Source of the DNA: Nocardioidaceae bacterium
Lineage (GTDB): Bacteria; Actinomycetota; Actinomycetes; Propionibacteriales; Nocardioidaceae
Assembly: GCA_030655315.1 (NCBI GenBank)
Contig: JAURVT010000049.1
Span: 186,001-250,000, forward strand
Length of the DNA: 64,000 nt
Reading direction: 5' to 3'
Below, piece after piece: positions 15,037 to 24,093 of the stretch (the stretch's first letter is position 1; each line of letters begins with the position of its first letter). Under the pieces are notes generated by a model. It was not told where the DNA came from and did not search any database. It worked only from the letters and a program-made list of their open reading frames with translations. A program made the translations under genes and the position numbers.

Positions 15037-16650
15037 ATGCGTGCGCCGTCACGGGCAGCGCTGTGGGGGATCCTCGGGACCGCCGTCGTCGCCTCGCTCC
15101 TCGTCGCGCCGCCACCGGTCACCCCTGAGGCCTCCGCGCGCGAGGCCCCCCGTCCCCCCAACGTCGTCATGATCCACATGGACGACGTGTCGATGGACCT
15201 CGTCCCGACCATGCCCGAGCTCAACCGGCTGATGAAGCGCAGCGCGCGGTTCCGCAACTCCTTCGTCGCCGACTCGCTGTGCTGCACCTCGCGGGCGGTG
15301 ACGTTCACCGGGCAGTACCCGCACAACACCGGCGTGCGCACCAACTACGCGGGGTCGGACCCGGCGAACCCCGAGGGCGGGTGGGCGGCCTTCCAGCGGT
15401 ACGGCAACGCCGAGCGCTCGTTCAACGTCGCCCTCAGCCGCCAGGCTCCGGTGCCGTACCACACGGCGCTGTCGGGCAAGTACCTCAACGGGTTCGGCGC
15501 CCGTCAGCCGGTGCCGCCGGGCTGGTCGACGTTCGAGGCGGTCCTCGCCGACGGCTACCAGCAGTACGGCTACACGATGGCCCGCGCGCGACGCGACGCG
15601 ACGGGCCGCCGCTACCTCGCCACGCAGCGCTTCGGCACGCGGGCCCAGGACTACGGCACGACGGTGCAGGCGCGGCGCGCCCTGTCGTTCGTCAAGGCCC
15701 ACGAGCGCAGCGACCGGCCCTACTACCTGCAGGTCTCCTCCTACGCCGCGCACGCCCGCTCGGGCGCCCCGGTGCACCGCGGCGACCCGCAGTTCGTGCC
15801 CGCGCCGCAGGACCTCCCCGGGGGCACCCGGAAGGACGGTAACTGCGGGCGCGTGGCGTGCACCTCGCTCGCGGTGGGCGCGCTGCCCGGGTACGACGAC
15901 CCGTCGGCCGACAACGCCGCCGTGCGCGACGACGGCACGCGCGTCGCGTGGCGCGGCGACAAGAAGCTCACGCCCGCGGTGCGCGCACGGCTCGACAAGC
16001 GGTTCCGCAACCGTGCCCAGATGGTCCAGGCCGTCGACCGGATGATCGGCCAGGTCCGCCGTGCGATCGGGCCCCACACCTACCTGGTCGTCACCTCCGA
16101 CAACGGCTACCGGCTCGGCCAGTTCCGGATGCCCAACGGCAAGGCCACGCCCTACGACGTCGACACACGGGTGCCGCTGATCGTCAGCGGTCCGGGCGTG
16201 CGACCCGGGGTCCGCCGACAGGTGGTGTCCAACGTCGACCTCGCCTCCACGTTCGAGCAGATCGCGGGTGTCGTCCCCCGGGTGCAGCGCGACGGAAGCT
16301 CGTTCCTCGACGTGCTGCGCGACCCGTCGGCGCGGGGTGCGCGGGTGGCCTTCTTCGAGCACCAGCGCACGGTCGCGGTCGCGGGCGACCCCGACCGGGA
16401 GTCCAGCACCCGGCTCGTCCCGTCCTACCTCGCGGCCCGCACCGCCGACGCGCTCCTGGTGCGGCTCGACCTCGATCCCGGGCCCGGCGTGGTCGACGGG
16501 TGGGAGTTCTACCGCGGGCTGTCGCGCGCGGGCGCGTTCGAGCGCACCAACACCTACGACCCGGCCGACCCCACCGTGCGCGCCCTCAAGCAGCGCATCG
16601 CCGCGTTCGACGGGTGCACCGGCGCGGTCTGCCGCACGGCGACGCTGTAG
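15037..16650 (+). CDS. secreted sulfatase-family hydrolase with CCTSR active-site motif
   Basis: 537 residues with a signal peptide (hydrophobic about 8-25). The alkaline-phosphatase-type core begins NVVMIHMDDVSMD, whose Asp pair binds Ca2+. The active-site block is C82-C83-T84-S85-R86, where the usual sulfatase signature is C-x-P/A-S-R. The modified Cys and the Arg are present, but the third residue is Thr. LVVTSDNGYRLG and FFEHQRTVAV later carry further metal and substrate residues. The best family match is N-acetylglucosamine-6-sulfatase-like. TAGGGT seven bases before the ATG supports the start. Confidence 0.85.
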   Translation: MRAPSRAALWGILGTAVVASLLVAPPPVTPEASAREAPRPPNVVMIHMDDVSMDLVPTMPELNRLMKRSARFRNSFVADSLCCTSRAVTFTGQYPHNTGVRTNYAGSDPANPEGGWAAFQRYGNAERSFNVALSRQAPVPYHTALSGKYLNGFGARQPVPPGWSTFEAVLADGYQQYGYTMARARRDATGRRYLATQRFGTRAQDYGTTVQARRALSFVKAHERSDRPYYLQVSSYAAHARSGAPVHRGDPQFVPAPQDLPGGTRKDGNCGRVACTSLAVGALPGYDDPSADNAAVRDDGTRVAWRGDKKLTPAVRARLDKRFRNRAQMVQAVDRMIGQVRRAIGPHTYLVVTSDNGYRLGQFRMPNGKATPYDVDTRVPLIVSGPGVRPGVRRQVVSNVDLASTFEQIAGVVPRVQRDGSSFLDVLRDPSARGARVAFFEHQRTVAVAGDPDRESSTRLVPSYLAARTADALLVRLDLDPGPGVVDGWEFYRGLSRAGAFERTNTYDPADPTVRALKQRIAAFDGCTGAVCRTATL

Positions 16651-16659
16651 CGACCCGCC

Positions 16660-17706
16660 TCAGGCCAGGTGCCGGTCGAAGAACCGGGTGGTCCGGCGCA
16701 TCGAGCGTGCGAACTGGTCGTAGAAGGTGTGCCCCTCGCGGGCGTAGGTGACCAGCTCGACGTCGCCGCCGGCGGCCTGCATCGCCGCGACCGTCGCGCG
16801 GGCCCAGCGCGGCGGGCAGGTGTCGTCCTGCTCGCCCTGCTGCACCAGCAGCGGCTGGGCGATGTCGCCGAGGTAGGGCCGGGACGACGCCTCGCGCCAG
16901 AACCGGGGGTTCTCCTCGGGCCGGCCGTACCGGCTCCACAGCTGCTGCGTGACGTCGTCGCGCCCGCCGTCGTCCAGGTAGAACTGGCGCACGTTGTCGA
17001 TCGCCACCGAGCTGGTCGGGGCGTACACGCACGCGGCCTTGACGAGGTCGGGCCGGGCGATCAGCGCGTTGTAGGTGACCGGGCCGCCCATCGAGCGGCC
17101 GAAGTAGCCCATCCGCGTGCCGTCGAGCTCGGCGACGTCGGAGTCGCGCACCGCGAGGGCGGCGTTGACCACGTCGACCGAGTACGGCAGGCGCAGCTCG
17201 ACGTCGACGTCCGGGTCGTCGTCGGACCCGGCGTGGTTGCGGTAGTCGACGTGCAGCACCGCGTAGCCCTCACGGGCGAGGTAGTCCTGCTCGCGCATCA
17301 TGCCCTGGCCCGTGTTGTAGACCGCGGGGTCGATGTAGCCGTGGTTGAGGATCAGCGCCGGGAACGGGCCGTCGCCGCGGGGCACGTTCATCACGCCCGA
17401 GATGCGCAGGCCGTCACCCCGGAACGTGGCGCCGTAGCGGACGTAGTCGTCGTTGCGCGCGAGCACGCGACCGAGCCGCAGGTCGCCGCCGTCGTACTCG
17501 CGCGCCTTGAGCGCCGGGACCGACACCGGGCTGGGGGCCGGCGTGGTGGCCGTGGGCGAGGGGGCGACGGTGGCCGACGGCGAGGCCGGGGGCGGTGTGG
17601 AGGAGGACGGCGACGGCGTCGGGGCCTCCTGGGTCCCGCTGCACCCGGCGACGGCCGTGGCGGCGAGCGGGACGGCAGCGGCGAGGAGTCGTCGTCGGGT
17701 CAGCAC
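16660..17706 (-). CDS. lipoprotein alpha/beta hydrolase (S9/dienelactone-hydrolase-like)
   Basis: 348 residues. The N-terminus is a lipoprotein signal with lipobox LAATAVAGC and a following Pro/Ser/Thr-rich linker (about 24-62). The hydrolase domain has the nucleophile elbow GRSMGG near residue 207, a catalytic Asp in QQGEQDDTCPP, and His in REGHTFYDQF. It is probably an acylpeptidase- or esterase-like enzyme anchored on the outer face of the membrane. It is divergent from a HAD hydrolase and convergent with the sulfatase, with only nine bases between the stops. Confidence 0.88.
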   Translation of the reverse strand: MLTRRRLLAAAVPLAATAVAGCSGTQEAPTPSPSSSTPPPASPSATVAPSPTATTPAPSPVSVPALKAREYDGGDLRLGRVLARNDDYVRYGATFRGDGLRISGVMNVPRGDGPFPALILNHGYIDPAVYNTGQGMMREQDYLAREGYAVLHVDYRNHAGSDDDPDVDVELRLPYSVDVVNAALAVRDSDVAELDGTRMGYFGRSMGGPVTYNALIARPDLVKAACVYAPTSSVAIDNVRQFYLDDGGRDDVTQQLWSRYGRPEENPRFWREASSRPYLGDIAQPLLVQQGEQDDTCPPRWARATVAAMQAAGGDVELVTYAREGHTFYDQFARSMRRTTRFFDRHLA

Positions 17707-17741
17707 CCCACCATCATGGCCGACCGGGCAAGGTGGTCCTC

Positions 17742-18404
17742 GTGATCGTGACCTTCGACCTGTTCAGCGCCCTCACCGACTCCCGCACCGGCGGCACCGC
17801 CGCCCTGGTCGCGGCGGGGCGGTCCGAGACCGGTGCCGGGGCCCTCTACGACGCCTGGGACGCCCGCAACAAGGCGCTCCAGGCGGCGTGCACCACGTGG
17901 GAGTCCTTCCACGACCTGTCGCTCCAGGCGCTCGGGTGGGCCTACGCCGAGCACGGGGTCGAGGCTGACGCCGCGGCCGACCTCGCGGCGCTGGAGGCGT
18001 CGGTCCCGACCTGGCCGCTGTGGCCCGACGTCGCCGAGGGGGTGGCGGCGGTGGCGCGGTCCGGGGCCCGCGTCGGCCTGCTGTCCAACGTCGACGACGA
18101 CCTCTGCCGCCGCACCCGTGGCCACGCGCTCGTGGATCCCGACCTGGCGCTCACGTCCGAGCGCCTCGGCGCCTACAAGCCGGGCGTGCAGATCTACCGG
18201 CTCGCCCGGCAGGTCGCGGCGGACGCCGGCCACGAGCTGGTGCACGTGGCGGCGTCGGCCCGCGACGTGCGCGGCGCGCAGGAGGCCGGGCTGCGGACCG
18301 TCCGACTGGCCCGCCGCGGCCACCGCGTGGACCCGGACGGTCCGGTCCCGGACCACGTGGTGGACGACGCGCGCGACCTCCCGGGCGTGCTGGCCTCGCT
18401 CTGA
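17742..18404 (+). CDS. HAD superfamily hydrolase
   Basis: 220 residues. Motif I is FDLFSALTDS at the N-terminus with the nucleophile Asp. Motif II is LLSNVDDD near residue 113, the motif III Lys lies in AYKPGVQIY near 147, and motif IV is AASARDVRGAQEAGL near 171. The cap resembles haloacid-dehalogenase-type enzymes that act on small phosphorylated or halogenated acids. The GTG at 17742 gives MIVTFDLF; a GTG at 17733 is possible. It is a single gene, convergent with the permease at 18408. The substrate is unknown. Confidence 0.83.
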   Translation: MIVTFDLFSALTDSRTGGTAALVAAGRSETGAGALYDAWDARNKALQAACTTWESFHDLSLQALGWAYAEHGVEADAAADLAALEASVPTWPLWPDVAEGVAAVARSGARVGLLSNVDDDLCRRTRGHALVDPDLALTSERLGAYKPGVQIYRLARQVAADAGHELVHVAASARDVRGAQEAGLRTVRLARRGHRVDPDGPVPDHVVDDARDLPGVLASL

Positions 18405-18407
18405 GCG

Positions 18408-19763
18408 TCAGGTGGTGGGCAGCACCAGCAGGGTCCAGGTGACGAGCGGCGCGAGGACCACGATCGACATGCCCCACTGCATGAGCCGCTTGAACACCAT
18501 GTCGCGCTGGTCCTCGGCGGTGTTGGCGACCACGAGGGCGCCGTTGGTCGAGAACGGGCTGCAGTCGACGACCGAGCTGGAGATCGCGAGGGCGGTGACG
18601 AGCGCGATCGCGTTGACCTGGTCGGTCAGCAGGAACGGGACCGCGAGCGGGATCAGCGTGCCGATGATGCCGGTGGTGGAGGCGAACGCCGAGACCAGCG
18701 CGCCGATGAAGCAGATCAGCAGGGCCGCGACGAGCGGGGCGCCGACCTCGGCCACCCGGTCGCCGAGCCAGGCGATGGTGCCCTCGGTCTCCAGCAGCGT
18801 CACGTAGGTGACGATGCCGCCGATGAGCAGGACGGTGCCCCAGGCGATCTTGTCGACGGCGCCCTTGGCCGACGCGGGGAAGACGAGGGTGAGGATCACG
18901 GCGATGGTCAGCGCGGTGAAGCCGACGTCGAGGTCGAAGCCGAGCGCGCCGACGACCAGGGCCACCAGGCCGAGGAGGGTGAAGATCCGCTCGCCGTTCA
19001 GCGAGAAGGACTCCTCCTCGCTCTCGGTGGCGGGCGAGGGGCGGGTGGACTCCTGGGCCGCGCCGGGCGTCCCGGTGACCGGGCCGCGGGTGGCGGCGGC
19101 GCTGGTGCGGGCAGCGTCGGCGCCGACGTCGGCCAGCTCGTCCTCCTCGCGGCCGCGCGACAGCAGCTCGCGTCCGCCGAAGGCCAGGAAGGTGATGGTG
19201 GCGACGGTGAGCGACGCGGCGAGGGCGGCGAAGAACAGGATCGCGGGGCTGCCGTCGAGGTCGGCGCTCGAGACCACGCCGTTGGTGATCGAGCCGAAGA
19301 TGCCGATCGGGGAGAAGCTGCCGCCGGTCGCGCCCTGCACGACCATCATGCCCATCAGCACGGGGTGGATCCGGTAGCGCGAGGCGAACCGCAGGGCGAT
19401 GGGCGCGATGATCGCGACCGCCGCGGGGCTGACCGCGCCGATGCCGGTGACGATCGCGCTGACCACGAACATCGCCCACGGCACCAGGGCCACCCGCCCG
19501 CCGACCAGGCGCACCGAGCCGTGCACGATCCAGTCGACCGTGCCGTTGTTCTTGGCCAGCGCGAACAGGTAGGTGACGCCGACCAGGATGACGAAGAGGT
19601 CGCCGGGGAACCCGCCGAGGATGTCGTCGGTCGAGGAGCTGTAGACGGTCAGTCCCACCACGAACGACGCCACCAGCGCGAGGGCGCCCATGTTGGCACC
19701 GCGCACGCTGGCGACGAGGAAGACGAGGGCGAGCACCACGAGGGCGATGACGTCGGTGGACAC
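18408..19763 (-). CDS. SLC13/MatC-type dicarboxylate permease
   Basis: 451 residues with about twelve hydrophobic helices. The N-terminal third (GANMGALALVASFVVG) matches the MatC N-terminal domain, named after a rhizobial malonate carrier. A hydrophilic acidic loop of about 50 residues (205-255, including EEDELADVGAD) separates the halves. The C-terminal half has the re-entrant-loop sequence SAFASTTGIIGTLIPLA typical of ion-transporter folds. The likely substrate is a dicarboxylate such as malonate. No metabolic partner gene lies beside it. The ATG at 19763 starts MSTDVIALVVLALV. Confidence 0.82.
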   Translation of the reverse strand: MSTDVIALVVLALVFLVASVRGANMGALALVASFVVGLTVYSSSTDDILGGFPGDLFVILVGVTYLFALAKNNGTVDWIVHGSVRLVGGRVALVPWAMFVVSAIVTGIGAVSPAAVAIIAPIALRFASRYRIHPVLMGMMVVQGATGGSFSPIGIFGSITNGVVSSADLDGSPAILFFAALAASLTVATITFLAFGGRELLSRGREEDELADVGADAARTSAAATRGPVTGTPGAAQESTRPSPATESEEESFSLNGERIFTLLGLVALVVGALGFDLDVGFTALTIAVILTLVFPASAKGAVDKIAWGTVLLIGGIVTYVTLLETEGTIAWLGDRVAEVGAPLVAALLICFIGALVSAFASTTGIIGTLIPLAVPFLLTDQVNAIALVTALAISSSVVDCSPFSTNGALVVANTAEDQRDMVFKRLMQWGMSIVVLAPLVTWTLLVLPTT

Positions 19764-19860
19764 AGCTGAGCTCCGGCGGGTCGAGGGGCAGGATCCGAGG
19801 ATGTGAGACAGATCATGGCAATTGGACTAGCCACTTGGCAACCCGACCAATCGGCCACCG

Positions 19861-20229
19861 CTACCAGGAGACCCCGTGCTGGGCGAGGTCGGCCTGCATC
19901 ATCATCCGCTCGAGCGCGCTGACGGGAGACGCCGGCGGGGCGTCCAGGTCGAGCGAGGCGCAGCAGGCGCGCAGGGTGTCGTCGTAGGCCAGGCCGATCG
20001 CCCTCAGGCGGTGCCCCTTGGCGGGCTCGCCGGACCGCTCGGCGTCGCGGTAGGCGGACTCGAGACGCCGCAGGTCGAGGACCAGCTGCTCGAGCGGCCG
20101 GCCGGGCCCGGGCCCGGGAGCGCGCTCCCACGGGAAGCCGTCGCTGAACCAGTGCAGCAGCCGCTCGAGGCCGAGGAGGCCGAGGGCAGGACCGAAGCAG
20201 ATGGCCACGTAGAGCAGCACGACGTCCAT
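19861..20229 (-). CDS. small membrane-anchored protein, conserved hypothetical
   Basis: 122 residues. One hydrophobic segment (about 3-22, VVLLYVAICFGPALGLLGLE) is followed by a Pro/Gly linker and an amphipathic, probably helical soluble part (RPLEQLVLDLRRLESAYRDA). I recognise no domain. The good codon-position bias, ATG start and clean spacing support a real gene. It lies between a permease gene and a diguanylate cyclase on the same strand, but 53-97 base gaps give no clear operon signal. Confidence 0.7.
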   Translation of the reverse strand: MDVVLLYVAICFGPALGLLGLERLLHWFSDGFPWERAPGPGPGRPLEQLVLDLRRLESAYRDAERSGEPAKGHRLRAIGLAYDDTLRACCASLDLDAPPASPVSALERMMMQADLAQHGVSW

Positions 20230-20282
20230 GGGAACTCCCCGCCGGCGACCGAGCCGACCCGATCAGTCCAGTGTGGCACGGA

Positions 20283-22379
20283 TCACGCGACGACGGGCGC
20301 CGACGACTGGCGGTCGTGCTCGCGGGGCCGCGAGGTCGGGGAGGCCAGCGCGAGCGTCACCAGGGCGCGCAGCAGCGGGAGGTGGACGCCCAGGTCGTCG
20401 GTGGCCGCGTCGCCGAAGACCTCGACCAGCCAGGCGCAGCCGTCGGCGTCGAGCCCGCCGGACGCGAGCACCTGGGCGTACCCCGTGGCGGCGAGGTAGG
20501 TGCGCTCCTCGTCGGGTCCCTGCAGCTGGGTGACGTGGAAGCCCGAGCGTCGCCCGTGGGCGGTGGCGTCGGAGTCGGGGTAGTCGACGAGCGCGTGGGT
20601 CGTCGTCGGCAGGTCGCTGAGGCGGGCGGGGGCGACGGGGTCGGCGGGCGCGCGGACCTGCTCGCTGAGCACGTCGTCGAGGGTCCCGGTGTCTGTCACG
20701 CTGCTGACCCACCACGCGGCGGAGTCCACGGCGCGGGCGAAGGCCCCGGCGCAGACGGCGAGCCGGGCGGCCACGGTGGCGTCGGCGAGGGCCGCCAGCT
20801 CGTCATGCACCCGGACCACCAGGTCGGCCAGCGCCTGGGGGGCGGTCGTGGGCGACGGGGACGTGGGGACGGGCGTCGGTGCCGGGCCGCGCTTCTGCGC
20901 GTACAGCTCGCCGTCGGCCAGCCGGAGCAGGGTGCGCATCATCTCGTGGGGCGTGGTGGCGTTGGGCGGGACGGTCGTCAGGCGCCCGGACCCGCTCGAC
21001 AGTCCCGCGCCGTAGGGCAGCGACGTGGCCTCGACGTCGATGCGGTCGCGCACCGCGCCGAGGGCGCCGGTGGCCCGGCCGGTGAGGACGACGGCGAACT
21101 CGTCGCCGCCGATCCGGCCGACGACGACCTCGGTGCGCTCGGGATCGGTGACCTCGTCGCGGACCGCCGCGAGGAGCAGGTCGCCGACGCGGCGCAGCAC
21201 CTCGTCGCCGGCGTCGTGGCCGAACTGGTCGTTGGCGCGCTTGAGCCCGTTGACGTCGAACATCAGCACGGCGACCTCGGCGAAGGGCCGGGTCGCGTCC
21301 TGGGCCATCGCGCGGACCAACCGTGCCTCGACGGCCCGTCGGTTGGCGAGCCCGGTGAGGGCGTCGACGTGCGCGTCGTGGCTGAGCCGGCGCAGGAGCG
21401 AGCGGTTGTCGAGCAGCACGAGGAGCTGGCGCGCGAGCACCAACGCGAAGAGCAGGAGGACCGCCCAGAGCGTGCCCTCGGTCAGCTGGTCCCGGTCGTG
21501 GACGCCCTCGGCGACCACGGCGATCGCGAGGGTCAGCGGCACATAGGGGAGCAGGTGCAAGCCCCACAGGCCCTGGCGTCGCTCGTGACGCCCCGGTCGA
21601 CGGCCGGCGGTGCCGTCGGGCGCGAGCGCCCCGGCGGCGAGCAGGAGGAAGCCGAGCACCCAACCCACGCCGAGCAGGTCGCCGGACCCGTAGGACTCCG
21701 CCTGGGTCGCGTAGAGGAACGCGGTGTCGGACACCGCGAGCGACATCAGCCCGGCCGAGACCAGGACGAGCGGCAGTCGCCCGCGGACCGGTGCGCGGGC
21801 GGCGGCCAGGAGGGCGATGGTGGCGACCGCGATGTCGGCCACCGGGTACAGGGTCGACAGCGTCAGCTCGAGCACGGCCGTCCCGGGCCGGCTCCACATG
21901 TCGGACAGGGCGAGCACCCAGACGACCACGACGAACGACGCGGCGATGATGCCGCCGTCGAGCAGCTCGCGCACCACCCGGTTGCGACGCCACCCGTGAC
22001 GGGCGCTCCACACCAGCACGCCGGCGCCGCCGAGGGCCACCGAGCCGAGGAAGCCGACGTCACCGATCGAGGGGTAGGGCACGGCGATGCCGCGCAGGTG
22101 GACGCTGGTCGTCCACCACGCCTGCGCCGCCGCCCACGCTCCGGCCGAGGCGGCCAGCAGCGACCAGGGCACGCGCATCCCGAGGCCGCGCGGTCGCGAC
22201 GCGGCGACCAGGCAGGCGACGGTGGCGGCCACGGCGGCGGCCAGCTGTGCCAGGTCGTCCACCACGGCGGCGGTCCCGGCCGGGGCGACCGCGAGCACGA
22301 CCGTGAGCGCCACGAGCCCGAGCACCGCCGTCGCGATGGCGGCCGTGACGGCGGGACGCCGGGCCGTCGTGTCATCCAT
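20283..22379 (-). CDS. membrane diguanylate cyclase (GGDEF) with C-terminal domain
   Basis: 698 residues. About ten hydrophobic helices span residues 12-325. The GGDEF domain follows at about 335-490, with the intact signature GGDEF at 424-428, and it should make cyclic di-GMP from two GTP. The product-inhibition site RxxD is degenerate (RTEV at 415-418). A C-terminal region of about 165 residues (DALADLVV to the end) looks like a GAF-type sensor but is not certain. The ATG at 22379 is preferred over a TTG at 22388. No EAL domain is present. Confidence 0.88.
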   Translation of the reverse strand: MDDTTARRPAVTAAIATAVLGLVALTVVLAVAPAGTAAVVDDLAQLAAAVAATVACLVAASRPRGLGMRVPWSLLAASAGAWAAAQAWWTTSVHLRGIAVPYPSIGDVGFLGSVALGGAGVLVWSARHGWRRNRVVRELLDGGIIAASFVVVVWVLALSDMWSRPGTAVLELTLSTLYPVADIAVATIALLAAARAPVRGRLPLVLVSAGLMSLAVSDTAFLYATQAESYGSGDLLGVGWVLGFLLLAAGALAPDGTAGRRPGRHERRQGLWGLHLLPYVPLTLAIAVVAEGVHDRDQLTEGTLWAVLLLFALVLARQLLVLLDNRSLLRRLSHDAHVDALTGLANRRAVEARLVRAMAQDATRPFAEVAVLMFDVNGLKRANDQFGHDAGDEVLRRVGDLLLAAVRDEVTDPERTEVVVGRIGGDEFAVVLTGRATGALGAVRDRIDVEATSLPYGAGLSSGSGRLTTVPPNATTPHEMMRTLLRLADGELYAQKRGPAPTPVPTSPSPTTAPQALADLVVRVHDELAALADATVAARLAVCAGAFARAVDSAAWWVSSVTDTGTLDDVLSEQVRAPADPVAPARLSDLPTTTHALVDYPDSDATAHGRRSGFHVTQLQGPDEERTYLAATGYAQVLASGGLDADGCAWLVEVFGDAATDDLGVHLPLLRALVTLALASPTSRPREHDRQSSAPVVA

Positions 22380-22425
22380 TTGGGCCAATCATGATCCCAA
22401 ACCGGGTCCCGTTGCAGCCAAATGG
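22376..22425. promoter_or_regulatory. inverted repeats over the start of the diguanylate cyclase gene
   Basis: CCATTTGG (22376-22383) and CCAAATGG (22418-22425) form an outer repeat. TTTGGG (22379-22384) and CCCAAA (22396-22401) form an inner one. The outer left arm includes the ATG. A repressor bound here would block transcription or translation of the cyclase gene. Confidence 0.45.
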
Positions 22426-22439
22426 ACGAGGTACGGGTC

Positions 22440-23273
22440 CTAGAACGTGCTGATCAGGGCGCGTGCGGCGGCCGGGGGGTTCTCGACCGCGGGGGAGTGG
22501 GCCGAGCCGTCGACGACCAGGACGGTGGTGCCGTAGCGGGCGGCCATCTCGTCCTGGACGGCGTGGGGCCAGGCGTCGTCGTCCCGGCCGCGGACCACGT
22601 GGACGGGCACGCCCGTGGCGGCGACGGCGTCGACGCGGTCGGGGGCGGTGGTGAGGTGACCGGCGATGGCCGCGACCGAGCGCGGGGTGTTGGCGACGAA
22701 GCGGTCGTGCAGGAACTGCTGCACCTGCGGGGTCGCGGGCTCGGCGTCGGCTGCGCGGACCCGGTGCAGGGCCTCGAGCCCGAGGTCGTCGACGGCGTGG
22801 ACGAAGGCGCGCAGCTGGGCGAGCTTGTCGGGCACGTCGAAGGCGCCGGGCCCGCTGCAGAGCAGCGTCAGGCCGGACCACGCGGACGGATCGGCGAGCA
22901 CCGCGGCCTGCGCGACCAGGCCGCCGAAGCTGTGCCCGACGAGGTGGCTGGTGCGGTGGTCGCGGGAGGCGACCGCCCGGATCGCGAGCGCGTCGGCGGC
23001 GAACCCCTCGAGCGAGTAGTCGGCGTCGTCGGCGCCCTCGCTCTGCCACTGGCCGCGCTGGTCGTAGGCGGTGGCGTGCCACCCGGCTGCGGCGAGCAGC
23101 GGGAGGACGGGCGTGAAGTCCTCCTTGCTGCCGGTGAACCCGGGCACCAGGAGCACGTGGCCGCGGGCCTCGCCGTCGGGGACGGCCTCGAGGCCCGCGA
23201 GCTCGCCGCGCGGGGTCGAGACGGTGACGAGGTGGACTCCAGCGGGGACCGTCAGGCTGCGGGGCGTGCTCAC
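22440..23273 (-). CDS. alpha/beta hydrolase
   Basis: 277 residues of the alpha/beta-hydrolase fold. VLLVPGFTGSKED near residue 39 supplies the oxyanion hole, GHSFGG near 115 the nucleophile Ser, and GSAHSPAVENP near the C-terminus the catalytic His. The GTG at 23273 overlaps the stop of the upstream SDR gene by four bases (GTGA), so the two are translationally coupled. The substrate is unknown; small esters or lipase-type substrates are likely. Confidence 0.88.
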   Translation of the reverse strand: MSTPRSLTVPAGVHLVTVSTPRGELAGLEAVPDGEARGHVLLVPGFTGSKEDFTPVLPLLAAAGWHATAYDQRGQWQSEGADDADYSLEGFAADALAIRAVASRDHRTSHLVGHSFGGLVAQAAVLADPSAWSGLTLLCSGPGAFDVPDKLAQLRAFVHAVDDLGLEALHRVRAADAEPATPQVQQFLHDRFVANTPRSVAAIAGHLTTAPDRVDAVAATGVPVHVVRGRDDDAWPHAVQDEMAARYGTTVLVVDGSAHSPAVENPPAAARALISTF

Positions 23274-24046
23274 GGACGCACCATACGACCGCGTCGGGCG
23301 ACCTTGGCGACCACGCCGAGCGGCGCGTGGCGGGCCACGGTGGCGAGCACGCGGTAGCGACGCGAGGGCACCGAGACCGCCCGCCCGCGGTCGACGTCGG
23401 ACAGGGCGTCGGCCACCACGCGCTCGGCCGACAGCCACATCCACCGCGGGACGTCGGCGGGGTCGACGCCCATCCGCTCGTGGAACTCGGTGCGCACGAA
23501 GCCCGGGAGCAGCGTCGTGGTGCGCACGCCCTCGTCGGCGTACTGGATGTCGAGCCACCGCCCGAGGTTGGTGAGCCAGGCCTTGTGGGCGGAGTAGGTG
23601 CCGCGCGGCGTGTAGGCCGCGACGCTCGCGACGTTGAGCACGTGCCCGCTGCCGCGCGGACGCATCACCGCCAGCGCGGCGTGGCACAGGTGCATCGGCG
23701 CGCGCACGAGGAGGTCGAGCTGGTGGTCCTCGTCGGCGAGCGGGGCGTCGCCGAAGAACCGCCCGAGCGAGGAGCCCGCGTTGTTGACGAGGAGGTCGAT
23801 GCGGTGCTCGGCGACCGCGTCGCAGGCCGCGGCGAGGCCCTCGGGGGTGGCGAGGTCGGCCCGCAGGACGTGCACCGGGACGCCGTGGCGCTCGATGAGC
23901 TCGTCGGCCAGGCCCCGCAGCCGGGCCTCGTCCCGCGCCACCAGGCACAGGGCGTGGCCGCGCGCGGCCAGCTGGCGGGCGAACTCCCGGCCGAGGCCGG
24001 CGGTGGCGCCCGTCACGAGGGCGGTGGGGAGTGTGTCGTCCGGCAT
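23270..24046 (-). CDS. short-chain dehydrogenase/reductase
   Basis: 258 residues. The Rossmann motif TGATAGLG is at residues 12-19, the NNAG motif is LLVNNAGSS near 89, and the active site has Ser in VASVAAYT and Y-x3-K as YSAHK near 152. Such SDRs use NAD(P)H on alcohols, ketones or lipids; the C-terminal basic segment VARRGRMVRP could touch the membrane. It is the first gene of a two-gene operon with the hydrolase downstream. It is divergent from parA with 47 bases between. Confidence 0.9.
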   Translation of the reverse strand: MPDDTLPTALVTGATAGLGREFARQLAARGHALCLVARDEARLRGLADELIERHGVPVHVLRADLATPEGLAAACDAVAEHRIDLLVNNAGSSLGRFFGDAPLADEDHQLDLLVRAPMHLCHAALAVMRPRGSGHVLNVASVAAYTPRGTYSAHKAWLTNLGRWLDIQYADEGVRTTTLLPGFVRTEFHERMGVDPADVPRWMWLSAERVVADALSDVDRGRAVSVPSRRYRVLATVARHAPLGVVAKVARRGRMVRP

Positions 24047-24093
24047 GCCGTCGATCGTTCCATGCGGCGGGGACGGCGTGGTTCGATGGGGGA

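Noticed and set aside
15037-18404. Sulfated-sugar utilisation cluster (sulfatase, hydrolase, HAD)
   Set aside because: The genes are on different strands with separate starts, and there are no glycosidases, sugar kinases or dedicated transporters among them.
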